From: an uncultured bacterium
Lineage (GTDB): Bacteria; JAAXHH01
Assembly (NCBI GenBank): GCA_913051705.1
Contig: CAJXCW010000027.1
Location: forward strand, 1-32,268
DNA length: 32,268 nt
Direction of reading: 5' to 3'
Shown: positions 16,267-24,288 of the stretch, piece after piece
Layout: each line of letters begins with the position of its first letter
How positions within the stretch are numbered: position 1 is the stretch's first letter
Notes under the pieces: generated by a model
Databases searched by the model: none
Seen by the model: only the letters and a program-made list of their open reading frames with translations
What the model was told of the DNA's origin: nothing
Program-made: the position numbers and the translations under genes

Positions 16267-17247
16267 TCAGGCATACTTACGCGGTAGCAAAGGCCTGGAC
16301 ACCTCATCCAATTCACATCGGTCTACAGATTCCAGAGACCAGCCGACAGCCCCACATGCCTCTTCTACATGCTCCGGTAGATCTGCCCCTAAAATGGGCG
16401 CCGTGATCTCCGGGTGGTCTAAAATCCAGGCCAGGGCGATCTGCGCGGGTGTTTTGTCGTATTTCTTTCCTATTTCAATCAACGATTGAATAATTTGATC
16501 CATCTGTTCTGTCATCGCTTCTTCGAACGGATATTTATTCCGACTTAGGCCGGGACGCGGGTCGCCGCCCCAGGGACTATTTGCCGGCGGTGTCTGGCCC
16601 CGGCGGAACCGACCGGTCAGCAAACCAATCGCCAGGGGGCTGTATGCCATGATGCCGAGGCCGAACTCATGGGCCATGGGCATGAGTTCCAGTTCTGTCT
16701 CCCAGCGGGCCAACAGGCTATAATTATATTGCAGGCAGGCAAACGATTCCAGATTTCGTTTGTCGCTGGTCCATAAGGCTTCCATGACCTTATATACAGG
16801 AAAATTGCTGCACCCGATGTACCGGACTTTGCCCTGCCGGACCATATCATCAAGCGCCCGGATTGTTTCTTCCAGCGGCGTATGTGGATCAAAGGCATGC
16901 ATCAGATACAGATCAATATAATTCGTTTGAAGCCGCTTGAGACTGGCTTCCACGCCGCGCATCAGGTTTACACGAGATAAACCATGGTGATTGGGACTAT
17001 CTCCGATGGTGCCGGAGATTTTGGTACACAAGACCGCATTTTCCCGCCGCCCTTTAAGCGCCTTACCACAGATAATCTCCGATCGTCCCCCGCCGTATAA
17101 CGCCGAATCGATAAAATTAATACCCAGATCCAACGCCCTCTCAATCACCCGAATACCGACATGTTCATCCACTTCCCCTCGAAATGCCGTCCCCAGACAA
17201 ATAGGCGATACCCGCAATCCAGTCTTCCCAAGATAACGATATTCCAT
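16267..17247 (-). CDS. Aldo/keto reductase
   Basis: 326 aa, full length. All four catalytic residues are visible: Asp47 and Tyr51 (INFIDSALYGGG), Lys76 (LCTKI) and His117 (DLYLMHAFDP). The GKTGLRVSPICLGT opening and IGCSNF are also typical. It reduces aldehydes or ketones, or oxidises sugars, with NADP(H). Start: ATG 17247 has AAGGGA about six bases upstream; extending the frame by 30 codons would run into the interspersed repeat at 17281, so that extension is rejected. It belongs to a minus-strand group with the isomerase and the Gfo protein, suggesting a sugar or polyol oxidation route. Confidence 0.92.
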   Translation of the reverse strand: MEYRYLGKTGLRVSPICLGTAFRGEVDEHVGIRVIERALDLGINFIDSALYGGGRSEIICGKALKGRRENAVLCTKISGTIGDSPNHHGLSRVNLMRGVEASLKRLQTNYIDLYLMHAFDPHTPLEETIRALDDMVRQGKVRYIGCSNFPVYKVMEALWTSDKRNLESFACLQYNYSLLARWETELELMPMAHEFGLGIMAYSPLAIGLLTGRFRRGQTPPANSPWGGDPRPGLSRNKYPFEEAMTEQMDQIIQSLIEIGKKYDKTPAQIALAWILDHPEITAPILGADLPEHVEEACGAVGWSLESVDRCELDEVSRPLLPRKYA

Positions 17248-17280
17248 AAATAATCCCTTTCCGGATAGAGTCCTAGCCAA

Positions 17281-17382
17281 TTTGGTGATGGATTTCGCTA
17301 CGCTCAATCGAAAGTAAGGAACGCCTCTTTGAGGCATTATTAAAACGCGCTCCGCTTTGCTCGCTCTGCTTGTTGGTGATTG
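17281..17382 (-). repeat. Interspersed ~105-bp intergenic repeat, copy B
   Basis: The reverse complement of this stretch matches copy A (1735-1845) over nearly its full length with scattered substitutions and two short gaps, sharing agcgagc, aagcggagcg, gttttaa, gcctc/gaggc, ttactttcgattgagcg and agcgaaatc. It fills most of the 178-bp gap between the isomerase and aldo/keto reductase genes on the minus strand. Confidence 0.85.
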
Positions 17383-17425
17383 AAATGTTTTCTGCCCACT
17401 GCTTTCTGCCTACCGCCTACCGCCC

Positions 17426-18271
17426 CTACCCATCCCTCGGCACACCGGATTCCAGAAACGCCTTCTCCAGCGTCTGATAGCACATCGCCGCTGCGGCCAT
17501 CGGATCATAGTCCGGTCGCCTCTGCACCATATAGCTTACCTCTGCTGTAATGGAACCGGTATATCCGGCTTCGTGCATGGCTTGCAAATACGCTACGAAA
17601 TCAAAATCCCCTTCGCCCGGTATCAGAAACTCAAAATCCGGCGCCCTGCCTCGTTGATCTTTTACGTGGGTATGAGCCGCGTCGGGCGCCATGAGCCGGA
17701 CGGACTCTTCGGTCGATATCCCCATAATGTCAAAATGACTGATATCGAAATTGTGCTTCATATAAGGAGAATTAATAGTATGTATCAGATCGACCGCCTT
17801 CTCCACCGTATCAAGCGCAGCGCCGGTATGGGCCTCCAGGCCGATGACAACCCCTCTTTCTCCAGCATAATGGACCAGCGCCCACACACGCTCGATAATA
17901 AAATTCTGTTTTTCGTGCCAGTCGTCGGGCGAACCGCCGAGGACGGTATCCAACACCGGTTTACCCGTTCCATCCGCCCATTCGGCGCACAGATCAACGG
18001 CTTTCGTCAACACCTTCATATTCTCTTCATGGTCATCCGGTGCCTCAGCCAGCAAAGACCGATGAGCGGCAATTGCCGGCATCGCCAGCCCATGCTGATC
18101 ATACAAGCCTTTTATCCGTTTTCGCTCACTCGGCGTCAGCGTGTCGATGGCCGTAGTATAGTTCGGTAATACCGTCAATTCAACAGCATCAAAACCCTGC
18201 TTCGCCAGAAAAGGAATGGCATCATCAATAGGCACCTTCGGCATACCCCAAGTTGTGTAACCAATTTGCAT
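17426..18271 (-). CDS. Sugar phosphate isomerase/epimerase-type TIM barrel protein
   Basis: 281 aa, typical for the xylose isomerase-like TIM-barrel (AP_endonuc_2) family. The metal ligands expected at strand ends are Glu146 (GLEAHTG), Asp176 with His179 (NFDISHFD), His202 (HTHVKDQRG) and Glu244 (ITAEVSYM). The N-terminal QIGYTTWGMP and GFDAVELTV are also typical. Members isomerise or epimerise ketoses or act on inositol derivatives. GAGGAA about seven bases before the ATG fixes the start. It lies 88 bp downstream of the Gfo gene, on the same strand; such pairs occur in polyol and rare-sugar catabolism. Confidence 0.88.
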   Translation of the reverse strand: MQIGYTTWGMPKVPIDDAIPFLAKQGFDAVELTVLPNYTTAIDTLTPSERKRIKGLYDQHGLAMPAIAAHRSLLAEAPDDHEENMKVLTKAVDLCAEWADGTGKPVLDTVLGGSPDDWHEKQNFIIERVWALVHYAGERGVVIGLEAHTGAALDTVEKAVDLIHTINSPYMKHNFDISHFDIMGISTEESVRLMAPDAAHTHVKDQRGRAPDFEFLIPGEGDFDFVAYLQAMHEAGYTGSITAEVSYMVQRRPDYDPMAAAAMCYQTLEKAFLESGVPRDG

Positions 18272-18333
18272 ATTTAATTCCTCAGCATTTAGTTCCTGGA
18301 TTCATTGTATAATCGACTGCGGACATTAAGGTT

Positions 18334-18354
18334 TTCAATCACCATTCACCAATC
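18334..18354. repeat. Short caatcacc/caatc word repeat
   Basis: tcaatcaccattcaccaatc lies in the 88-bp gap after the Gfo gene stop. It carries the same caatcacc word as the elements at 1735, 5866 and 17382, here as a solo fragment with no inverted partner. Confidence 0.45.
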
Positions 18355-18359
18355 TTTTT

Positions 18360-19595
18360 TTAACCGGGAATACCCAACGCCTCATCGATCTCCTGCTGAT
18401 AGCCGTAGACCTGACAGGCTTCGATCTCCTGCATGCTGACCGACCGACCGGCCAGGGAGGATTCTAAAATTGCATAGACCGCCGCCACATCCTTCAGGCC
18501 TTCGAGCCCATCGAGTTCCACCTGCCGCCCATGGAGGATGGCTTCTCCCAGTTCGAAATATTCCAGGGCGATAAGCCGCCAGTCTACGTTTTCTGCACCG
18601 ATGCAGTCGGGGAAAAAGTGGGCAGCCAACGGCTCCAACTCGAAGTCGGACGCCATCTCTACAAGGGCTTCGTGCCCTTCCTTATCCTTGCCTTTGCGCT
18701 GTATTTCAGCACGCCCCCCGCGGGTGCCGTAACTCGCAATCTGTCCCTCCTCACAAAGGATCATCTCACCACCGATCCCGCCCGTACCGCCACGACCCAT
18801 GATCCAGTTGACCATAATCCCGCTTTCCATGCGGAACAGAGCAACAGACACGTCCTCCGCCGTAGCGGGGACCGATTCTTCCATCGCCCTGTGGCGGTTC
18901 TGGTAGAACGTATACTGATCACCGATGGATTCAGGTTTGTAGCGTAATTTTTCCAGCAACCGGGCATCACCGTAGACCTCGGCAATATCCCCAAGTTGGT
19001 ATCGGATCAAATCGGTATAATGTACCCCCATGTCAAGGATAGGCCCCCCTTTATCTTTGATATGACGCCAGGGCGTGATAAAGATGGTATTACCGCCGCC
19101 GAGGGCGTGACACCAGGCCAGGTAAGGCTTCCCGATCCACTCTTTTTCCAGAATATGGCGAATCAGGCGGGCCGATGGATCACGCCGGTAGTTTTCCGCC
19201 ACCGAGAGAATGCGGCTGTGGCGCGCGGCCGTGTCGATCATCATCCGGCAGGCGCCTACGGTGATGGCCATCGGTTTTTCGACCATCACATGCCAGCCCA
19301 GCTCAAGCGCCCGGCAGACGACCGTATGATGAACCGACGGATCAGTGACAACGGAAACGGCGTCGAGATCCGGTATGGCCACCGCCATCGTTTCCATGTC
19401 GGTGAAAACAGCCGGTTTATAACCAAAAAGTGTTTCCGCTTCCGAGGCGGCCAGTTCCGCATTTTCAAGACGGATATCACAGACCCCCACAGGTTCAATG
19501 TTATTGAACGGCGAGGCCAGAAGTTCCCGCATGCCGTACAGATGACGCGTCCCCATGCCGCCGCAACCGACAAGCGCCAGCTTGATCTTAGACAT
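18360..19595 (-). CDS. Gfo/Idh/MocA-family oxidoreductase
   Basis: 411 aa. NAD(P)-binding N-terminus KLALVGCGGMGTRHLYGM, EKP at 106-108 (VMVEKPMA), and GPILDMGVHYTDL with Asp188 and His192 in the substrate domain. It is slightly longer than the common 330-390 aa. These enzymes oxidise sugar or inositol hydroxyls, or remove groups through a keto intermediate. The ribosome binding site AGGAG (19601-19605) lies within a short palindrome, and a 15-bp hairpin is further upstream, so translation or transcription may be regulated at the leader. It heads the isomerase and aldo/keto reductase genes. Confidence 0.92.
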   Translation of the reverse strand: MSKIKLALVGCGGMGTRHLYGMRELLASPFNNIEPVGVCDIRLENAELAASEAETLFGYKPAVFTDMETMAVAIPDLDAVSVVTDPSVHHTVVCRALELGWHVMVEKPMAITVGACRMMIDTAARHSRILSVAENYRRDPSARLIRHILEKEWIGKPYLAWCHALGGGNTIFITPWRHIKDKGGPILDMGVHYTDLIRYQLGDIAEVYGDARLLEKLRYKPESIGDQYTFYQNRHRAMEESVPATAEDVSVALFRMESGIMVNWIMGRGGTGGIGGEMILCEEGQIASYGTRGGRAEIQRKGKDKEGHEALVEMASDFELEPLAAHFFPDCIGAENVDWRLIALEYFELGEAILHGRQVELDGLEGLKDVAAVYAILESSLAGRSVSMQEIEACQVYGYQQEIDEALGIPG

Positions 19596-19597
19596 AA

Positions 19598-19611
19598 TGA
19601 CTCCTGAGTCA
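19598..19611 (-). promoter_or_regulatory. Palindrome tgactc-ct-gagtca containing the Shine-Dalgarno site
   Basis: The inverted hexamers flank two central bases directly upstream of the start codon at 19595. On the coding strand the AGGAG is inside the palindrome, so a bound regulator or a hairpin would block ribosome access. The small size makes an operator more plausible than a stable hairpin. Confidence 0.4.
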
Positions 19612-19619
19612 ATGCGTTA

Positions 19620-19654
19620 CGCTTTAAACTGGATATCGAATCCAGTTTAAAGCG
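19620..19654. terminator. Perfect 15-bp hairpin with a 5-nt loop
   Basis: Arms 19620-19634 (cgctttaaactggat) and 19640-19654 are exact complements around atcga. It lies 25 bp upstream of the Gfo start and about 140 bp downstream of the DUF559 gene on the same strand. No T-run follows on either strand, so it could be a processed or Rho-assisted 3' end, an attenuator in the Gfo leader, or part of a repeat. A second small hairpin (ccccg/cgggg) follows near 19665. Confidence 0.6.
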
Positions 19655-19796
19655 GCGAATTCATCCCCGACCACAGGGCGGGGCGACCTTCGTAACTTTC
19701 GTGAATAGAAATTAAATGTGAGCAAGAAAATATACGGCGGGAAAAATACTGGCAAGCAGAATTGATAGTAGCAACCTGGGTATATTTAGATATTGA

Positions 19797-20159
19797 TCAG
19801 GTAGCTGCCAGAATTTCCTCAAGGACATTAAACAGGTCATATCGCACACGATCACTTGAAAATCTCAGGATGCGCAGTCCACATGCCTTCAGTACCTGTT
19901 CCCGTTTTGCATCTTGTTTTTTTCGTCGCTCATGGATGGGGTCTTCTATTTCTATGATGAAACCGGCAGCCCGGCAGTAAAAATCAACGATAAATCCTTC
20001 TATAATATGCTGACGCCGAAAATGGAACCCGTTGAGACGATTTGTTTTTAAAAATCCCCAGATCGTTTTCTCAGCAAGCGTCATAGATTGCCGTAACGTT
20101 TTCGCAACGTGTCGTTTTCGCCGAGTATGTCCCTCGCAAATGATCACTGATTTGTTCAT
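19797..20159 (-). CDS. DUF559-family endonuclease-like protein
   Basis: 120 aa, normal length for this Vsr/PD-(D/E)XK-like family. Recognisable parts are LRQSMTLAEKTIWGFLK, the basic NGFHFRRQHII, FIVDFYC (Asp59), FIIEIEDPIHERR (Glu70, Glu72) and LRILRFSSDRVRYDL. The usual family text is E-x-D-G; here it is E-I-E-D, so the second metal ligand is Glu rather than Asp and activity may be altered. GAGGAG six bases before the ATG supports the start. These genes are common, often solitary, and their biological role is poorly known. Flanking gaps contain hairpins, which fits a mobile or recently inserted gene. Confidence 0.85.
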   Translation of the reverse strand: MNKSVIICEGHTRRKRHVAKTLRQSMTLAEKTIWGFLKTNRLNGFHFRRQHIIEGFIVDFYCRAAGFIIEIEDPIHERRKKQDAKREQVLKACGLRILRFSSDRVRYDLFNVLEEILAAT

Positions 20160-20255
20160 TATCTTCTCCTCAGTGTAAATATCATTGTCATTTCCCTGCG
20201 TCCGCTCTATAATAGTCGTAATACTCTCCCAAATCTCGTATCACCATGTAAAATA

Positions 20256-20301
20256 AAACCCCATCTCCTCCCCTTCCCATTCAAGGAAGAGGCCGGGGTT
20301 T
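20256..20301 (+). promoter_or_regulatory. Pyrimidine/purine hairpin in the leader of the Asp-box protein gene
   Basis: aaacccc (20256-20262) pairs with ggggttt (20295-20301), and cttcc (20273-20277) with ggaag (20285-20289), giving an interrupted hairpin. It ends seven bases before AGGAG of the following gene, the same placement as the hairpins at 12454 and 14201. Confidence 0.45.
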
Positions 20302-20318
20302 AGGTCCAGGAGCCCAAT

Positions 20319-23300
20319 ATGCCACGCTATTTCTCAGCTTTACTCATACTGATCACGGCCACATATCCCCTTTCCGCTCCCCTTTCCGCGCAGGAGTTAA
20401 CCTCCGAGACGTTACACGGACTCGAATTCCGCAACATCGGTCCGGCCGCCATGAGCGGTCGTGTTGTGGATCTTGCGGTGTTGGAGAAAGACCCATACAC
20501 CTTCTACGTGGCCTCGGCGACCGGCGGACTGTGGAAGACGACCAACAATGGAGTGACCTTTAAAGTCGTGTTTAAAAACGAAGGAACGCATTCCATTGGT
20601 GACGTGGTTGTACACCAGAAGGCCGACAGTCTCGTATGGGTCGGCACAGGAGAGCGGGCTAACCGCCAGAGCTCATCATGGGGGGACGGCGTATACAAGT
20701 CGATGGACAGCGGCACGACGTGGACCAATATGGGCTTGCGGGATTCCCATCACATCGGCCGGATCGTGATGCACCCTGATGATCCGAATACCGTATATGT
20801 GGCCGCCATGGGGCATCTGTGGGGGCCTAACGACGAGCGGGGGTTATATAAAACGACCGATGGCGGCAAGACCTGGAATCGTGTGCTCGGCATAGATGAA
20901 CATACCGGTATTGTGGATGTGGCCATGGACCCCGATGATCCGAATATCCTGTATACAGCCGCCTATCAGCGACGGCGACGGCCCTACGGCTTCCACGGCG
21001 GTGGCCCGGGCAGTGGGCTGTACAAGACGACGGATGGTGGCGCTACCTGGCAGGAACTGACGAGCGGACTCCCGGCAGGGGATAAAGGACGCATGGGTAT
21101 TTCTATTTACCGAAGTGATCCGAACATCGTGTACATTTCCCTTGAGCAGGGGTACCGGTACAATGCATCCACCGCCTACAACGAACGGCGTGCAGGGCTC
21201 TATCGGTCCGAAGACAAGGGCGAGACCTGGACCTATACGGGCAACTGGAATCCACGGCCCATGTATGCCAGCCAGCCGCTAGTGGACCCCAACGACGATC
21301 AGCGGATCTACATGATGAACCGATACAGCTATTCGGAAGACGGCGGTAAGACCTTCCGCGCGCCTCGACAGTCTCTTCATGGGGACGACCGGATACTGTG
21401 GGTGAATCCAAAGGACTCCCGCCATGTGATCAAAGGGGACGACGGTGGTGTAGGCATCTCTTATGATCGCGGCATAACGTGGTTGTATGTCACCTCTTTA
21501 CCGGTAAGCCAGTTCTATCGTGTCAGCGTGGATATGCGCAAACCGTATTGGGTCTACGGCGGCCTGCAGGATAACGGCAGTTGGGCCGGTCCCGGCGCGA
21601 CCTATCTCAGTGACGGCATTCTGAATAACGAATGGATGAGGACCGGCGGCGGCGACGGCTTCGTCAATCTGCCGCACCGGGAAGATGAAAACACCCTCTA
21701 TGTCGAATCTCAGTACCTCGGATTATCTCGGTTTGATCTGAACACCAGGCAGCGCCGCGCCATCCGACCGGGTGATTCCAAAGGACGTATCGGCCCTCGA
21801 CGTAACTGGGATGCCTGGGGCCCGGGCACGCCGGAACCGGAACTGGGCAATGCCATGGCGCCGGGCAACTGGGACGGCCCGTTTATCCTGTCGCATCACG
21901 ACCCCAATACGATCTATGCGGGTACCAACATCCTGTGGAAGAGTACAGATGGTGGGGACGCCTGGACTGCCCTGGGTGACCTGACTACCGGCGTTAACCG
22001 TCGTAACCTGCCTATTATGGGCATGGCGCCGCACGATACAACACTCTCACTCGACGACGGTATTCCATACTACCCGACACTCACGGCTGTCGCTGAATCA
22101 CCGATGGATCCGTCGCTGCTCTATGCCGGTAGCGATGACGGTAATTTTCAAGTTTCGCGTGACGGGGGACAGACCTGGATTGAAGCCTCTGCCCGGATGC
22201 CCGGCCTACCCCGAAGTACCTGGATCAATAGCATTGAGCCTTCCCGGTACGAAGAGGGTACGGTCTACGTGGCCATCAATAATTACCGTAACGACGACTT
22301 CACCAATTATGTGTACCGATCCGCCGATTACGGCGCCACATGGCAAGCCATCACGAATGGCTTGCCCGACAGGCGGGTGGCGCGAACCATCCGCGAAGAT
22401 CCAAAAAATTCCGATCTTCTGTACCTGGGCACGGAGTTGGGTCTATTTATCTCGTTAGACCGCGGTGACCGCTGGGTCGAACTCAGAAATAATCTGCCGC
22501 TGGCAGCGATAAACGATCTGGTCGTTCATCCACGAGACAATGATCTGGTACTGGGCACCCACGGTCGTGGTATCTGGATTCTGGATAATCTGTCAGCCCT
22601 CCAGGAACTTACCCCTGAAGTCCTCGCCGCCGATGCCCATCTCGCCGGTATTCCTGATGCGGAAATGATTCGCTACACCCGTGCCCACGCCCATGCGGGT
22701 GACATGATTTTCCGGGGCAAGAATCCGGCGGCAGGCGCTTTGATCGACTACTATCTGAAAGAACCGGCGGCTAAAGACGCTATACAGCTTGCCATCCACG
22801 ATGCAGCAGGTACGTTGATCCGTGATCTGGCGCCGGATTCTACAGCCGGAATCAACCGGATGGTCTGGGATCTTCGCTACCCCAGACTACCAGCAGCACC
22901 GGTGGATACGCTCAATATCGACCACACGTTGATCCGTACCCGAAATCCATCACCAGATGGTCCATCCGGTCCGTGGGTCACACCAGGCCTCTACACCGCT
23001 CGCCTTACGGTCAATGGCCGGACACACAGCAGGACCTTTATCGTTGACGAAGATCCACGTATCAACCTGCAGGTCGAACAACGCCGCCGATGGACCGACA
23101 CCCTGCTGGAGATCGCAGATCTGTACACCCTGCTGGCGGCTGATAACACGGGTATTCAGCCGGTAATATGGCAGGTCGAGAAATATCGGAAAGAAAACAA
23201 AAAACTTGATGAAAATGCTGCGATCAAAATCGAAGAGACCGGTCGACTTTATTCTGAGTTATTCAGCCGGGTACGCTCCCTTTATAGTCATGTTTCCGGC

Positions 23301-23459
23301 TGGCCGGGACCTCTGACCACCGATCAGCACTCACAGTGGGTGTACTACCAGGACATGTACGAAAGCTTTATCTCATTAAAGGAAGATTTTAATAAAAAAC
23401 ATCTGCCGCGATTGAATAAAAAACTAGCGAAAGAAGACCGCATTGCGACAGGTTTGTAA
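20319..23459 (+). CDS. Secreted Asp-box (BNR/sortilin-like) beta-propeller protein, 1046 aa
   Basis: Signal peptide (YFSALLILITATYPL, cleavage near LSAQ), then SETLHGLEFRNIGPAAMSGR, the usual opening of bacterial VPS10/sortilin-like propeller proteins. At least ten Asp-box repeats (S/T-x-D-x-G-x-T-W) follow, e.g. KTTDGGKTWN, KTTDGGATWQ, RSEDKGETWT, KSTDGGDAWT, VSRDGGQTWI, RSADYGATWQ, over residues about 60-720, enough for two propellers. The last ~250 residues contain a beta-sandwich-like part (GLYTARLTVNGRTHSRTF) and a helical tail. Sialidase catalytic residues are not apparent. Probably periplasmic or cell-surface; members are often annotated as glycosyl hydrolases without proof. AGGAG lies six bases before the ATG. 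Confidence 0.88.
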   Translation: MPRYFSALLILITATYPLSAPLSAQELTSETLHGLEFRNIGPAAMSGRVVDLAVLEKDPYTFYVASATGGLWKTTNNGVTFKVVFKNEGTHSIGDVVVHQKADSLVWVGTGERANRQSSSWGDGVYKSMDSGTTWTNMGLRDSHHIGRIVMHPDDPNTVYVAAMGHLWGPNDERGLYKTTDGGKTWNRVLGIDEHTGIVDVAMDPDDPNILYTAAYQRRRRPYGFHGGGPGSGLYKTTDGGATWQELTSGLPAGDKGRMGISIYRSDPNIVYISLEQGYRYNASTAYNERRAGLYRSEDKGETWTYTGNWNPRPMYASQPLVDPNDDQRIYMMNRYSYSEDGGKTFRAPRQSLHGDDRILWVNPKDSRHVIKGDDGGVGISYDRGITWLYVTSLPVSQFYRVSVDMRKPYWVYGGLQDNGSWAGPGATYLSDGILNNEWMRTGGGDGFVNLPHREDENTLYVESQYLGLSRFDLNTRQRRAIRPGDSKGRIGPRRNWDAWGPGTPEPELGNAMAPGNWDGPFILSHHDPNTIYAGTNILWKSTDGGDAWTALGDLTTGVNRRNLPIMGMAPHDTTLSLDDGIPYYPTLTAVAESPMDPSLLYAGSDDGNFQVSRDGGQTWIEASARMPGLPRSTWINSIEPSRYEEGTVYVAINNYRNDDFTNYVYRSADYGATWQAITNGLPDRRVARTIREDPKNSDLLYLGTELGLFISLDRGDRWVELRNNLPLAAINDLVVHPRDNDLVLGTHGRGIWILDNLSALQELTPEVLAADAHLAGIPDAEMIRYTRAHAHAGDMIFRGKNPAAGALIDYYLKEPAAKDAIQLAIHDAAGTLIRDLAPDSTAGINRMVWDLRYPRLPAAPVDTLNIDHTLIRTRNPSPDGPSGPWVTPGLYTARLTVNGRTHSRTFIVDEDPRINLQVEQRRRWTDTLLEIADLYTLLAADNTGIQPVIWQVEKYRKENKKLDENAAIKIEETGRLYSELFSRVRSLYSHVSGWPGPLTTDQHSQWVYYQDMYESFISLKEDFNKKHLPRLNKKLAKEDRIATGL

Positions 23460-23510
23460 ATACGCTGGATGTCCCAACACAACCAACACCTCAATTAAGG
23501 AGATCGTCCT

Positions 23511-23885
23511 ATGTCAACAGGTGCTATGAACGTCCTTGGCGGTCCACTCGAGTTATGCTGTACAGATCCGCTGACCGGTTTTTACCGCGATGGCTCCTGT
23601 AACACCGGATCTGGTGATGCAGGTGTGCATGTGGTCTGTGCAGAAATGACAGGCCGTTTTCTGGCGTTTTCGAAGGCGACCGGCAATGACCTGAGTACGT
23701 CGGCACCTGAATTCGGCTTTGAAGGTTTGAAGCCCGGCGACCGCTGGTGCCTCTGTGTCCTCCGCTGGAATGAAGCCTACGATGCCGGTGAAGCTCCCCT
23801 GGTCCTTCTGGCCTCCACGCATGCTATGGCGCTTGAATTTGTAACCCTGGAAGCATTGCAGGAATACGCGGCGGATATGGAGTGA
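23511..23885 (+). CDS. DUF2237-family protein
   Basis: 124 aa. The segments MNVLGGPLELCCTDPLTGFY, RDGSCNTGSGDAGVHVVCAE, FSKATGNDLSTSAPEFGF, GLKPGDRWCLCVLRW and VLLASTHAMAL form the DUF2237 pattern, a small conserved cytosolic protein with several Cys and no assigned function. AAGGAG lies about eight bases before ATG 23511; the Met six codons later is a less supported start. It follows the propeller gene by 51 bp and may be co-transcribed with it, though no functional link is known. Confidence 0.9.
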   Translation: MSTGAMNVLGGPLELCCTDPLTGFYRDGSCNTGSGDAGVHVVCAEMTGRFLAFSKATGNDLSTSAPEFGFEGLKPGDRWCLCVLRWNEAYDAGEAPLVLLASTHAMALEFVTLEALQEYAADME

Positions 23886-23897
23886 GTAACAATTCCC

Positions 23898-23926
23898 TTG
23901 ATTTTTTACATATATTTTATTATACA
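23898..23926 (+). promoter_or_regulatory. Probable sigma-70 promoter for rpmG-rpmB
   Basis: TTGATT (23898-23903) and TATACA (23921-23926) are separated by 17 bases in a very AT-rich stretch, 88 bp before the rpmG start. A perfect palindrome gatttg-aat-caaatc (23951-23965) lies just downstream and could be an operator; gggatccc (23971-23978) follows. Confidence 0.5.
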
Positions 23927-24013
23927 TTAACATTCTGGGTTTTATCTGATGATTTGAATCAAATCCTTTAGGGATCCCTTATTCAGGGACATTCGTTGTT
24001 GAGGAGCAAGATT

Positions 24014-24175
24014 ATGGCCAAGAATAAGAACCGTTCTCTGGTGAAGCTGAAAAGCACCGAGAGCTCACATTGTTACTACACAAAGAAGAATCGGCGGAAT
24101 ACAACGTCCCGTATGGAACGTAACAAATACGATCCCACGCTGCGTAAGCATGTATTGTATCGTGAAACGCGGTAG
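24014..24175 (+). CDS. rpmG: 50S ribosomal protein L33
   Basis: 53 aa beginning MAKNKNRSLVKLKSTESSHC and containing YYTKKNRRN and KYDPTLRKHVLYRETR, the L33 pattern. It is the zinc-free (C-minus) form: only one Cys and no CxxC pairs. GAGGAG (24001-24006) lies seven bases before the ATG. It has its own probable promoter and is followed by rpmB, with a long hairpin between them. L33 sits near the tRNA exit site of the large subunit. Confidence 0.9.
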   Translation: MAKNKNRSLVKLKSTESSHCYYTKKNRRNTTSRMERNKYDPTLRKHVLYRETR

Positions 24176-24179
24176 GGGG

Positions 24180-24251
24180 GAAACTACGAATCAACAAATC
24201 GCGAATCAACGAATCGGGAATTGATTCTCTGATTCGTCGTTTCGTAGTTTC
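24180..24251. repeat. Long hairpin of cgaatcaa words between rpmG and rpmB
   Basis: gaaactacgaa (24180-24190) and ttcgtagtttc (24241-24251) are exact complements. Inside, caacgaatc and gattcgtcg also pair, and the 8-9-bp word cgaatcaac recurs three times in the left half. The hairpin begins five bases after the rpmG stop and ends about 25 bases before the rpmB ribosome binding site. It may set the L33/L28 ratio by partial termination or differential stability. Confidence 0.7.
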
Positions 24252-24288
24252 ACGATTCTTACGCTTTTGTATCACGGAGGTCCTACCC

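Noticed and set aside
17248-17337. 30-residue N-terminal extension of the aldo/keto reductase
   Set aside because: It runs into the interspersed repeat, while the inner ATG has a good ribosome binding site and begins the family's usual N-terminus.
17573-18169. 198-codon frame opposite the isomerase gene
   Set aside because: Shadow of a gene whose metal ligands are clear.
18996-19607. 203-codon frame opposite the Gfo gene
   Set aside because: Shadow; the composition reflects the complement of a conserved Rossmann protein.
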